DNA of 64,000 nt from a bacterium SCSIO 12827 (GTDB lineage Bacteria; Pseudomonadota; Alphaproteobacteria; Rhodospirillales; Casp-alpha2), in the NCBI GenBank assembly GCA_024397995.1, contig CP073746.1:2725501-2789500 (forward strand), in the 5' to 3' direction. The position numbers and the translations under genes are program-made. Positions 35,148-42,489 of the stretch are shown here, in pieces; position 1 is the first letter of the stretch, and each line of letters starts with the position of its first letter. The notes below the pieces were generated by a model. That model did no database searches and was not told the origin of the DNA. It saw only the letters and a program-made list of their open reading frames with translations.

Positions 35148-35845
35148 GCGGTGGGAGGGTCCTTCGTCAGGCTGGCCTCGGCGGTGGTCGCCGCGGCCTG
35201 GGTGTGATGGGTGGATAGGCGTTCGGCCTCGGGTGCATCGCCGGCCAGTACCGCCGCCAGGATGGCGCGGTGTTGCACCCAGGGTTCCGGCCGACCGCCG
35301 GGATGGGTCAGCACGGCCTGCATCGAGCGGCGGAAATGAACCCAATGGGGCCGCGTCACATCCTCGATCAGCGGATTGCCGGACAGCCGGTAGAGACCGA
35401 CGTGAAACTGCATGTCGGCGTTGATCCGCCGGGCCAGATCGCGGGGTTTCTCGACGCCCCCCGGGCCAAGGTCCTGATACCGGTCGGCCAGGTCTCGCAG
35501 GCGCGCCACCTCGCCGGGCGCGGCCTCTCCCCGCGCCACGCGGCCCGCGGCCAGACGCGCGGCCAAGCCGTCCAGGGGACCGCGAATTTGATAAAGCTGC
35601 ACGACCAGGGCCGGGTCCATGGGCGCCACCGTCAGGCCCTTGCGCCCAAGGGTGACCAGGACCCCCTGCTCCTTCAGCACGTTCAGGGCATGGCTGACCG
35701 GCTGACGCGACACGCCCAGTTCTTCCGCCAGCTTTTCCTGCGCCAAACGCTCGCCAGCCCGGTACGCGCCCTGCAGAATGGAATCGACGATGGCGTCGCG
35801 CACGCGTTCCGCCAGGGCAGGCATCGGATCAAGTCGGGGCATCAC
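35144..35845 (-). CDS. GntR-family regulator (FCD/FadR type)
   Basis: 233 residues. Winged helix at about 10-75 (RVRDAIVDSILQGAYRAGERL, ELGVSRQPVSHALNVLKEQG) followed by an all-helical FCD effector domain with potential metal His residues (MQFHVGLYRLSGN, HRAILAAVLAGD, STHHTQA). Start is GTG at 35845 or the adjacent ATG; both lack a ribosome site. A perfect palindrome (35854-35885) lies just upstream and is the likely autoregulatory operator. It heads an operon with a hydrolase and an EamA transporter. Confidence 0.92.
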   Translation of the reverse strand: MMPRLDPMPALAERVRDAIVDSILQGAYRAGERLAQEKLAEELGVSRQPVSHALNVLKEQGVLVTLGRKGLTVAPMDPALVVQLYQIRGPLDGLAARLAAGRVARGEAAPGEVARLRDLADRYQDLGPGGVEKPRDLARRINADMQFHVGLYRLSGNPLIEDVTRPHWVHFRRSMQAVLTHPGGRPEPWVQHRAILAAVLAGDAPEAERLSTHHTQAAATTAEASLTKDPPTA

Positions 35846-36157
35846 ATCACGCCATTACTGAATTCCGTGTTCTGAATTCAGTAATATATCTGGCGAGAAC
35901 TGTCAAAACCCGGCTGCCGCAGGCCCGGGCCCCGTCTTGAAAAAGTCCGTTTTTGGCCTTGTCCAGGCGTCTTGAGGGCCGTAAAGTTTCCTTTATGTTG
36001 CAATGCAGCATTATGCTTTTTCTCCATACGATCCAATTTCTCCATAGAAGGAGCCTTCCTTGCAGAAATTTCGATGCGGCGCTCCGGCGATGCCCCGACC
36101 CGGGCATATCAATCCCGTCCCGCCTGAAGCCAAACCGCTGAACGCGGGCGGGGCCTG
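35846..36157. other. divergent region, GntR operon / Amt-kinase gene
   Basis: About 310 bp. It holds the GntR operator (35854-35885) at one side and the leader of the Amt-kinase gene at the other. A direct repeat TCTCCATA occurs twice (36021-36028 and 36039-36046). I see no NtrC/sigma-54 type promoter and no conserved short gene. Confidence 0.45.
35854..35885. promoter_or_regulatory. palindromic operator next to GntR gene
   Basis: ATTACTGAATTC (35854-35865) and GAATTCAGTAAT (35874-35885) are perfect reverse complements separated by 8 bp (CGTGTTCT). The start codon of the GntR gene is about 9 bp away, so a bound dimer or tetramer would block transcription. Site is read directly; identity of the binding protein is inferred from position. 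Confidence 0.75.
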
Positions 36158-38218
36158 ATGGACGCAACGAAAATCGACATCGTCTGGGTCCTGACCGCAT
36201 CGGCCTTGGTCTTCATGATGCAGGCTGGGTTCTGCTGCCTGGAAAGCGGTTCCGTCCGTTCCAAGAACTCGATCAACGTTGCGGCCAAGAACTTCGCCGA
36301 CTTCTGCATCTCCGCCGGCGTGTTCTGGTTCGTCGGCTTCGGCCTGATGTTCGGCGCCAGCTACAACGGCCTGATCGGGACGGAAAATTTCCTGTTCTCC
36401 CTGAGCGATCCCAAATCGGCGACCTTCTTCGTCTTCCAACTCATGTTCTGCGGCACGGCGACGACCATCGTCTCCGGGGCCATCGCCGAGAGGGCGCGCT
36501 ACTCGGGATATCTCCTGATCAGCCTTGTCGTCGCCCTGCTGATCTACCCGATCTTCGGCCATTGGGCCTGGGGCGGTGCCTTCGGCGGTGATCCGGGGTG
36601 GCTGGTGTCGCTGGGTTTCATCGACTTCGCCGGCGGCACGGTGGTCCATTCCATTGCCGGTTGGGTCAGCCTGGCCGCCGTGATCATTATCGGCCCCCGC
36701 ACCGGGCGGTTCGACGGATCGCGCACCCCTTTTCGCAGCCACTCGCTACCGCTGGCCGCGCTCGGCGTGTTCATCATCTGGGTCGGTTGGATCGGGTTCA
36801 ACGGCGGCAGCACCCTGGCGGCAACGGACAAAGTTCCGCATATCATTCTCAACACCGTCATTGCCGGCGCCTTCGGCGGCCTGGGCGCAATGTTGTTGGG
36901 CCCCATCATGATGAAGCGGCTTGACGTTCCGACCATGCTCAACGGCGCGCTCGCCGGTTTGGTCGCGATCACGCCGGCGGCCCATTGCGTATCGACCGCC
37001 GGGGCGGTGACCCTGGGCGCCGTCGGCGGCGGGCTCTGTGTGCTGACCTCGCTGCTGCTCGACCGCTGGAAGTTCGACGACGTGGTCTATGCCTTTCCCG
37101 TACACGGTGTCGCCGGTGTATGGGGCACCATGGCCGTCGCCCTCCTGGGCGACCTGGAAACGCTCGGCACCGGCCTCGACCGATGGGGACAGTTCCTGGC
37201 CCAGGGCATCGGCGTTCTGACCGCCGCCGTCTGGGCCTTCGGCGTCAGCTATATCCTACTGTCGCTCATCAACAGGTTCGTGCCGCTGCGCGTGTCACCG
37301 GAGGCCGAACGCATCGGCCTGAACGTCAGCGAACACAACCAGTCGACGGAACAGCTCGACATTCTACGGTCCATGGAGGTGCAGCGCCTGACCGGCGATT
37401 TCTCCCGGCCCATTCCGGTCGAGCCCAATTCCGATATCGGCGACATCGCGCGCCAGTACAACTTGGTGCTGGAAAACCTGTATTCGGCGAAAATGGAGGC
37501 CGAACAGGCCAGCAAGGCGAAATCCAACTTTCTCGCCTCCATGAGCCATGAACTGCGCACGCCGCTGAACGCCATCATCGGGTTTTCGGAAATGATCAAC
37601 CGGCAGTATTTCGGCCCCCTGGGATCGGAGAAATACCACGAGTATGCCGGCGACATCATGCACTCCAGCCGCCATTTACTGTCCCTGGTCGACGACATTC
37701 TCGACTTGTCGAAGATCGAGGCCGGGCGCAACATCCTCAACCGGTCCCTCATCGATATCGCCGCCCTGTTCGACGATTGCCTGCGCGTCGTCACCGGGGC
37801 CATCGACTGCAATCAGATCTATTTCGACATCAAGGTGCCGGAGACGGTCTCGCAGCTTTTCGCCGACGAGCGCGCGATCAAGCAGGTGGTTCTCAACCTG
37901 TTGTTCAACGCCGTGAAGTTCACGCCGCCGGGCGGACTGGTGACCTTGAGCGCCCGAGAGGAGCCGGGCCGCCATATCCTTGAGGTCTCCGATACCGGCA
38001 AGGGCATTCCCGACGAAAAGCTGGAACGCGTGATCGAGCCGTTCCAGCAACTGCATTCCGACCCGCACATCGCCCAACTTGGCACGGGACTTGGCCTGTC
38101 CATCGCCAAGGCCCTGACCGAAGCCCACGGCGGTGAGCTTCAGATTGACAGCCGTGTCGGGCGTGGCACCACCGTGCGGGTGCTTCTGCCGATCCGCACG
38201 GCGGCCGACACGAAGTAA
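36158..38218 (+). CDS. ammonium transporter-histidine kinase fusion
   Basis: 686 residues. Residues 1 to about 375 are an Amt/Mep/Rh channel: the twin His pair is present as H164 (GGTVVHSIAG) and H316 (FPVHGVAGVWG), with QLMFCGTATTIVSG at the Phe gate and the usual GFCCLESG N-terminus, about eleven membrane helices. A linker (about 395-455, HAMP-like then coiled coil) leads to HisKA with phospho-acceptor H464 (MSHELRTPLN) and HATPase (VSDTGKGIPDE, GTGLGLSIAKAL). The kinase is therefore hard-wired to an ammonium channel. No glnK and no response regulator adjoin. The best-known relative type is the Amt5 kinase of Kuenenia. Start after GCGGGGCCTG. Confidence 0.93.
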   Translation: MDATKIDIVWVLTASALVFMMQAGFCCLESGSVRSKNSINVAAKNFADFCISAGVFWFVGFGLMFGASYNGLIGTENFLFSLSDPKSATFFVFQLMFCGTATTIVSGAIAERARYSGYLLISLVVALLIYPIFGHWAWGGAFGGDPGWLVSLGFIDFAGGTVVHSIAGWVSLAAVIIIGPRTGRFDGSRTPFRSHSLPLAALGVFIIWVGWIGFNGGSTLAATDKVPHIILNTVIAGAFGGLGAMLLGPIMMKRLDVPTMLNGALAGLVAITPAAHCVSTAGAVTLGAVGGGLCVLTSLLLDRWKFDDVVYAFPVHGVAGVWGTMAVALLGDLETLGTGLDRWGQFLAQGIGVLTAAVWAFGVSYILLSLINRFVPLRVSPEAERIGLNVSEHNQSTEQLDILRSMEVQRLTGDFSRPIPVEPNSDIGDIARQYNLVLENLYSAKMEAEQASKAKSNFLASMSHELRTPLNAIIGFSEMINRQYFGPLGSEKYHEYAGDIMHSSRHLLSLVDDILDLSKIEAGRNILNRSLIDIAALFDDCLRVVTGAIDCNQIYFDIKVPETVSQLFADERAIKQVVLNLLFNAVKFTPPGGLVTLSAREEPGRHILEVSDTGKGIPDEKLERVIEPFQQLHSDPHIAQLGTGLGLSIAKALTEAHGGELQIDSRVGRGTTVRVLLPIRTAADTK

Positions 38219-38248
38219 CAGGCCCAACCGGACGGTCGCGCAGCCGCC

Positions 38249-39808
38249 TTATTCCTTCGACCGGGAGCGCCCCAAAACGATGGCCGGGATCAGGGTCAGC
38301 GCGAAGATCAGGGCGACTTGGCGGAACGAATCGTGGAACGCGAAGGTATTCGCCTGGGCGTAAAGAACGCGGCCCAGGAAATCCAATGCCATGGCGCTGT
38401 CGGCGGGGGCCGGCACACCACCCGCGTTCAACAGGTCGCGCACCTTGTCCAGCATCTCCGCCGTCGGCCCCTTGGCATTTGTCTGGGTCGCGGTCAGGAA
38501 ATCGGCGTGATAGGCGGTGCGCATTTCGATCGTCACGGCCGTCAGGTTGACGCCGAAGGCGCCGCCCATCTGACGGAAGAAATTGAAGGTACCCGCCCCT
38601 TGCGCGATCTTGTCCGCCGGCACGGCGGACAGCGCCGCCTTGCCCATGTTGGGGGAAATCAGGCTCATGGAGCCGCGCGTCCACATGGCCAGCAGCGCCA
38701 CCGTCACGAAGCCCGTGTTGACGTCGATGGTCGCCAGCGCCATGGCCGCCACGGCGAAGGTGCTGCAGCCGACGATGATCGGCCAATGAGGCGGAACCGC
38801 ATCGGCGAGCCGCCCCGAGGCCTGCATCATCATGACCAGCAACAGCCCCGCCGGCACCAGGACCAAACCGGCCTTGGTCGCCGTGTATCCCTGGATGGTC
38901 TGGGTGAACAGGGGGATCGAATAGTTGGTCGCGAAATTGCCGAGCCCGAAGGCAAAGGCCACGGCCACCGCCGAGGCGAAGCGTGCATCGAGAAACAGCT
39001 TGGGATCAAGAAGCGGGCTTTTGGAGCGCAACTGAATCGCCACGAACAGGACCGCCGAGAGAATGCCGATCAGCATGAACGACAGGAATTTGGCCGAATC
39101 CCAGCCCCAGCGCTGGCCGTTGCCGATCCCCGCCATCAGCGTGATCAGCGCCACGCACAGCAGGATGAACCCGGGCCAATCAAAGCTCGGCTTCTTTTCC
39201 AGGGGATTGCGCGCGGGCATGAAGGTCAGCGCCATGATGGCCGACAAGGCGACCAACGGCAGCGGCACGATGAAGACATGGCGCCATGTCACCAGGTCAA
39301 TGGTCACGCCGCCGACCAGCGGCCCGAAGGTGGGCGCCAGCGCGATCCCCATGCCGACGGTCCCGACGGCCAGGCCCCGGCGTTCCGGCGGAAATACGGC
39401 GACCGCCGTGGCCAGCGCCAGGGGCTGCACCAGGCCGGCGCTGAACCCCTGCATGATGCGCCCCAGGATCAGCACCTCGATGGACGGGCTGACCGCGGCC
39501 AGAACGGCGCCTGCGGCGAACACGCCAAGCGCCATCAGGCAGGTGTTCCGTGGCCCGATGAAGCGCGAGGTCCAGGAATTCAGCAACTGGCTGGCGACCA
39601 TGGTCGTCAGAAAGGCCGTCGAGGCCCATTGCGCCAGGTCCTGACCGATGCCGAAGGCCCCCATGATCGAGGGGATCGAGACGTTGACGATGGTCGACGA
39701 CAGCACCATCGTCATCGACGCCAGCATGCCGCAGGCCGTCGCCCACCAGCGATAGGACGGACCAAACCGTTCGAACTGTCTGGCGATGGCGGGATTGTCG
39801 GTCTGCAC
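38249..39808 (-). CDS. MFS transporter, DHA2 (EmrB/QacA) family
   Basis: 519-residue proton-driven exporter with 14 expected membrane helices. Motif A-like LNSWTSRFIGPRNTCLMAL, motif C GMGIALAPTFGPLVGG, TFNFFRQMGGAFG and LLDPKLFLDARF are typical DHA2 phrases. No EmrA-like membrane fusion partner is next to it. The start is a GTG with a weak ribosome site. Convergent with the Amt-kinase gene (30 bp apart). Substrate unknown; drug or lipid export is usual for the family. Confidence 0.92.
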   Translation of the reverse strand: MQTDNPAIARQFERFGPSYRWWATACGMLASMTMVLSSTIVNVSIPSIMGAFGIGQDLAQWASTAFLTTMVASQLLNSWTSRFIGPRNTCLMALGVFAAGAVLAAVSPSIEVLILGRIMQGFSAGLVQPLALATAVAVFPPERRGLAVGTVGMGIALAPTFGPLVGGVTIDLVTWRHVFIVPLPLVALSAIMALTFMPARNPLEKKPSFDWPGFILLCVALITLMAGIGNGQRWGWDSAKFLSFMLIGILSAVLFVAIQLRSKSPLLDPKLFLDARFASAVAVAFAFGLGNFATNYSIPLFTQTIQGYTATKAGLVLVPAGLLLVMMMQASGRLADAVPPHWPIIVGCSTFAVAAMALATIDVNTGFVTVALLAMWTRGSMSLISPNMGKAALSAVPADKIAQGAGTFNFFRQMGGAFGVNLTAVTIEMRTAYHADFLTATQTNAKGPTAEMLDKVRDLLNAGGVPAPADSAMALDFLGRVLYAQANTFAFHDSFRQVALIFALTLIPAIVLGRSRSKE

Positions 39809-39922
39809 GCTGGTGTTATCCGGTTACGAGGGCATGCCGGAAAAGCCACGGGACGGTTATGCACTCGCCCCTGCCTGCCTCCCAGCGTTTGGGATTGTAT
39901 ACAAATCGCAGGCCCACGGGAT

Positions 39923-39952
39923 GAAAAAAAGCAGGCCGCAAGGCCTGCCTTT
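39923..39952 (-). terminator. intrinsic terminator of the 76-residue protein gene
   Basis: On the minus strand GCAGGCC-TTGC-GGCCTGC is followed by TTTTTTT (39924-39930 as A on the plus strand). It lies about 40 bp after the stop at 39990. Confidence 0.85.
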
Positions 39953-39989
39953 CCTGTCGCGATCCGTCACACCGGCGGCGGGCGGCTTT

Positions 39990-40220
39990 TTACGCCTTGG
40001 CGATCGACTTGATCGGCGCGCGGGTCTGGCCCGAACGCTCGGCGATGTCGTTGTCCTGCTGTTCGATGGCGGCGCGCACCAGATCTTCCAGGGCGTCACC
40101 ATAGGACTGGTCGAGCAGATCCGTCGACACCCGGCGGTTCGAGGTCACTGTCCCGTCGCCGTAAGTTACATTGAACATGAGGAACTGAGGGCTCTTGCCC
40201 TTGGATTTCTTGCCGGCCAT
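39990..40220 (-). CDS. small conserved hypothetical cytoplasmic protein
   Basis: 76 residues beginning MAGKKSKGKSPQFLMFNVTY, with a basic N-terminus, then a beta-like segment and a helical Asp/Gln-rich C-terminus (ALEDLVRAAIEQQDNDIAER). No known domain is recognised. The ATG at 40220 has GGAGGCC upstream; an upstream in-frame start lacks one. It has its own terminator and so is monocistronic. Function unknown. Confidence 0.72.
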   Translation of the reverse strand: MAGKKSKGKSPQFLMFNVTYGDGTVTSNRRVSTDLLDQSYGDALEDLVRAAIEQQDNDIAERSGQTRAPIKSIAKA

Positions 40221-40370
40221 GTGGAGGCCTCCGTTAGACAGGTTTAAGGACGGGCCGAATTCGGCCACCCCAGGGTTATCTGTCGGAAATTAAGCGTCGG
40301 AAATAAGAGGCATCGTGCTCTTGGCGCAGGGCATATCGTTTTTTTGTCGAAAATGCAAATTCATTCAAAT

Positions 40371-40406
40371 GAAAAGCCCCGCAACCGGTTCGGATCGTGG
40401 GGCTTG
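40371..40406 (-). terminator. terminator next to the left att-like repeat
   Basis: AAGCCCC (40374-40380) and GGGGCTT (40399-40405) form a stem with an 18-base loop, followed on the minus strand by TTTTC. It stands immediately beside the partial tRNA 3' end at 40409-40423. It is plausibly the original terminator of the tRNA-Met gene before the islet entered. Confidence 0.6.
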
Positions 40407-40408
40407 GG

Positions 40409-40423
40409 AATTGGTAGCGGAGG
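40409..40423. repeat. left direct repeat, copy of tRNA-Met 3' end (attL/R-like)
   Basis: AATTGGTAGCGGAGG is identical to 42228-42242, which covers the CCA end and acceptor stem of tRNA-Met. The two copies bound the low-GC toxin/antitoxin region. This is the pattern left by site-specific integration at a tRNA 3' end. Confidence 0.75.
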
Positions 40424-40432
40424 TCCGCTACC
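40413..40432. repeat. perfect inverted repeat beside left att-like site
   Basis: GGTAGCGGA and TCCGCTACC are perfect reverse complements with a GG spacer. The left arm is the tRNA 3' end; the right arm is on the islet side. It may be an integrase arm-type site or a hairpin; no function is shown. Confidence 0.55.
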
Positions 40433-40585
40433 GCCAAAAACATACATTCGATGTCTTTGAGGTTTTTTATTGCTAACCAGCGCAACCTGAAAAGCTGGTG
40501 ACACCTAAGGCGCGGCCAAACCGCCGAAGATCGCCCCTCTTATCTCAGCAAGAAATTTATTCAACCCCCAGTTTCCGAATAACAC

Positions 40586-40602
40586 ATTACGTATCACGTA
40601 AT
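40586..40602. promoter_or_regulatory. toxin-antitoxin operator 1
   Basis: ATTACG-TATCA-CGTAAT is a perfect six-base palindrome just upstream of a TTGACA element (40608-40613). Such sites are where HigA-type antitoxins repress their own operon. Binding is inferred. Confidence 0.6.
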
Positions 40603-40607
40603 ATATA

Positions 40608-40651
40608 TTGACATTAAATCCATTTTTTGTTACTTATTGCGTATGGCATAA
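40608..40651 (+). promoter_or_regulatory. toxin-antitoxin promoter with second operator
   Basis: A consensus -35 (TTGACA at 40608-40613) is followed after 17 bases by a weak -10 (TACTTA). A second operator-like sequence TTGCGTATGGCATAA (40637-40651) matches operator 1 (TTACGTATCACGTAA) at 11 of 15 positions and covers the start-site region. The toxin ATG follows within 10 bp. Confidence 0.55.
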
Positions 40652-40661
40652 ACAGGGCATG

Positions 40662-41009
40662 ATGAAAATCACATTTCGCAACCCCTCCCTTGAGCAGCTT
40701 GCCAACGACCAAAAAGAACTGACCCGAAAATTCGGCATAAAAGTAAGCAAGGGAATAATGATGCGGATGGCCCTACTGGCGGCGGTCCCAAATTTGGGCT
40801 GCGTTCCGCATGGCCATCCGGAAAAATGCCATGAGTTAAAAGGAAACAGAAAAGGTCAGTTCGCCATCTATCCGGCGAACAAGGTAGGAGTGCGCCTCGT
40901 CCTCGTTCCAGAACACGATCCAGTGCCACGAAAAGAGGACGGTGGAATCGACCTAACCCAGGTTACAGAAATCATGATCTGGGAGATCGGTGACTACCAT
41001 GACGAATAG
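40662..41009 (+). CDS. higB: HigB/RelE-like toxin
   Basis: About 115 residues. The core phrases CHELKGNRKGQFAIYPAN, VRLVLVP and TEIMIWEIGDYH match the HigB (plasmid maintenance killer) branch of the RelE mRNA-interferase fold, with the basic patch and C-terminal Tyr-His. An N-terminal extension (LEQLANDQKELTRKFGIKVSKGI) is longer than in the shortest HigB. Two adjacent ATGs (40659, 40662) are possible; AGGG is better spaced for the second. Codon and base use are visibly more AT-rich than neighbours. Followed 20 bp later by the antitoxin-protease gene. Predicted to cut ribosome-bound mRNA; not tested. Confidence 0.85.
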   Translation: MKITFRNPSLEQLANDQKELTRKFGIKVSKGIMMRMALLAAVPNLGCVPHGHPEKCHELKGNRKGQFAIYPANKVGVRLVLVPEHDPVPRKEDGGIDLTQVTEIMIWEIGDYHDE

Positions 41010-41029
41010 AGCACACGGGAGAACGAGCT

Positions 41030-42118
41030 ATGATCATAGGTGTTGGCGAATACACGCCAAATTACGCAGTTCCGCCTGGCTGGATTTTAGAAGAACGCCT
41101 TGAGTTGAGAGAATGGTCTCAAGCTGAATTCGCTCGGCGCTGTGGGCGTTCAGCAAAATTGATTAGCGAAATCATTGCCGGGAAGGCTCCAATCGAACCG
41201 GACACAGCTCTTGAGTTTGAAAAAGTCTTGGATTTAGACGCCAACGTTTGGCTTAACCTTGAGGCAAACTACCAGCTTCAACTAGCGAGAGAGCGTGAGC
41301 GTGAGAAACTCCAAAAAGCGAGAGAATGGTATAGGAAATTTGCCATACCAGACCTCGTTAAGGCTGGCCTATTCGAGCCTCCAACAGATGAAATTGATGG
41401 CACAAAGAAACTGCTCCGATTTTTTGGGGTCGGTAGCCTTAAAGGCTGGGAAGAAAAGATCGGCGCTCATGTTGCTCTCGCCCGGCACACCCCAGTGTTC
41501 AAGAGCTCCAAAGAGGCGGTTAGCGTTTGGCTTCGTCTAGGCGAGAAAGAAGCAACTCTGCAAGAATGCCAAACTTACAATGAAGGGCGATTTAAAGACG
41601 CCCTCTCAGAAATTCGGCTCCTCACGCGTTCCCAGCCTTCAGATTTCCACCCGAGAATGACCTATCTCTGCAACAACGCAGGCGTAGCGTACGCACCTAT
41701 CCCTCCTTTGCCTGGGAATAGGTTGAGCGGCGCAGCATGGTGGTTAAATCGCAGAACTCCGGTGATTCAACTCACATTGAGGGGAAAGTCGAACGATATC
41801 TTCTGGTTCACATTCTTTCATGAAGCCGCACATATCTTACTTCATAGCAAGAAAGATACGTTCATTGATGAGGACAAAAGAGATGGGACTGCCTGCGAGG
41901 CAGAAGCAGATGCCTGGGCCCGAGATTTTCTGATCCCCCCCCAAGATTGGGGAGACTTCATAGCTCGGGGCATCTTCACAAAAACAGAGATTTGTAACTT
42001 TGCTTTTGAGCAGGGAATTGCGCCTGCAATCGTTTTGGGGCGACTGCAATTCGAGAAGAGGGTTCGTTGGAACAGCCCCTTGAATACGACGATCAAGCAA
42101 AGTTACGAAATAGTCTGA
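41030..42118 (+). CDS. HigA-like antitoxin fused to ImmA/IrrE (M78) metallopeptidase
   Basis: 362 residues. Residues about 1-80 are a HigA/XRE helix-turn-helix (HTH core WSQAEFARRCGRSAKLISEIIAGKAPIEPDTALEFEKVL is split here as WSQAEFARRCGRSAK then LISEIIAGKAPIE). A helical linker (LQLAREREREKLQKA) follows. The C-terminal part is an M78 zinc peptidase with H264-E265-x-x-H268 (TFFHEAAHILLHS) and third-ligand Glu region (CEAEADAWARDFLIP). Start after GGGAGA. Neutralises the HigB-like toxin by HTH-type homology; the peptidase could make the antitoxin switchable by damage or phage signals, as ImmA and IrrE do. This is inference. Confidence 0.88.
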   Translation: MIIGVGEYTPNYAVPPGWILEERLELREWSQAEFARRCGRSAKLISEIIAGKAPIEPDTALEFEKVLDLDANVWLNLEANYQLQLAREREREKLQKAREWYRKFAIPDLVKAGLFEPPTDEIDGTKKLLRFFGVGSLKGWEEKIGAHVALARHTPVFKSSKEAVSVWLRLGEKEATLQECQTYNEGRFKDALSEIRLLTRSQPSDFHPRMTYLCNNAGVAYAPIPPLPGNRLSGAAWWLNRRTPVIQLTLRGKSNDIFWFTFFHEAAHILLHSKKDTFIDEDKRDGTACEAEADAWARDFLIPPQDWGDFIARGIFTKTEICNFAFEQGIAPAIVLGRLQFEKRVRWNSPLNTTIKQSYEIV

Positions 42119-42182
42119 CCGTCACCAGACGCATCATTTGATTGCGAGCACCTAGACGCATACCGAACACGAGAACGAGCCC

Positions 42183-42224
42183 AACAAAAAACCCCTGTAA
42201 CTTATTGAAGTTACGGGGGTTTTA
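42183..42224 (-). terminator. tRNA-Met terminator supplied by the islet
   Basis: On the minus strand a 13-position stem (ACCCCCGTAACTT with AAGTTACAGGGGT, one mismatch, four-base loop) is followed by TTTTTT. It lies directly after the tRNA CCA end. Confidence 0.85.
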
Positions 42225-42227
42225 ATA

Positions 42228-42242
42228 AATTGGTAGCGGAGG
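42228..42242. repeat. right direct repeat within tRNA-Met 3' end
   Basis: AATTGGTAGCGGAGG, identical to 40409-40423. Here it is part of the intact tRNA gene, so the islet restored the tRNA 3' end on insertion. Confidence 0.75.
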
Positions 42243-42307
42243 AGGGACTCGAACCCCCGACACGCGGATTATGATTCCGCTGCTCTAACCAGCTGAGCTA
42301 CTCCGCC
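42231..42307 (-). tRNA. tRNA-Met (anticodon CAU, elongator type)
   Basis: A 77-base cloverleaf: acceptor GGCGGAG pairs with CTCCGCT (one G-U pair at 1-72), D arm GCTC-AGCTGGTTAGA-GC, anticodon stem GCGGA / TCCGC around loop ATCATAA with anticodon CAT, T arm GGGGG-TTCGAGT-CCCTC, discriminator A, and genome-encoded CCA. Three-GC-pair initiator features are absent and the T loop is normal, so it is an elongator Met tRNA; a lysidine-modified Ile tRNA is the only alternative with this anticodon. Its 3' end is the integration-like site of the toxin/antitoxin islet. Confidence 0.95.
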
Positions 42308-42489
42308 CCCGTGTTGGGGCCGGCCGCGGGTCAGAGACCCGTTGAACGGCGTGGAGGGATTTAAGGCCCTGTCGCGCAGGTGTCAAGAAAGACCTGCCCT
42401 ACTCGGGGGCCTCTCTATCGAACAATAACAGTGCATCCGGCGGCACGCCGGACGAAATGGCTTAGAAGGGGCCGTTTCCGGCGTCCGGC

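Noticed and set aside
36011-36742. minus-strand frame over the Amt-kinase N-terminus
   Set aside because: Antisense to a confirmed Amt domain and begins inside it.
38318-40012. 564-codon plus-strand frame opposite the MFS transporter
   Set aside because: Composition typical of GC-rich antisense reading; the minus strand encodes a clear transporter.
40409-40432. second tRNA gene at the left repeat
   Set aside because: Only the 3' end of tRNA-Met is present; no D, anticodon or T arms.
40276-40485. 69-codon minus-strand frame crossing the left att-like repeat, considered as an integrase remnant
   Set aside because: No integrase motif (Arg-His-Arg-Tyr) and no ribosome site; it reads through a terminator hairpin.
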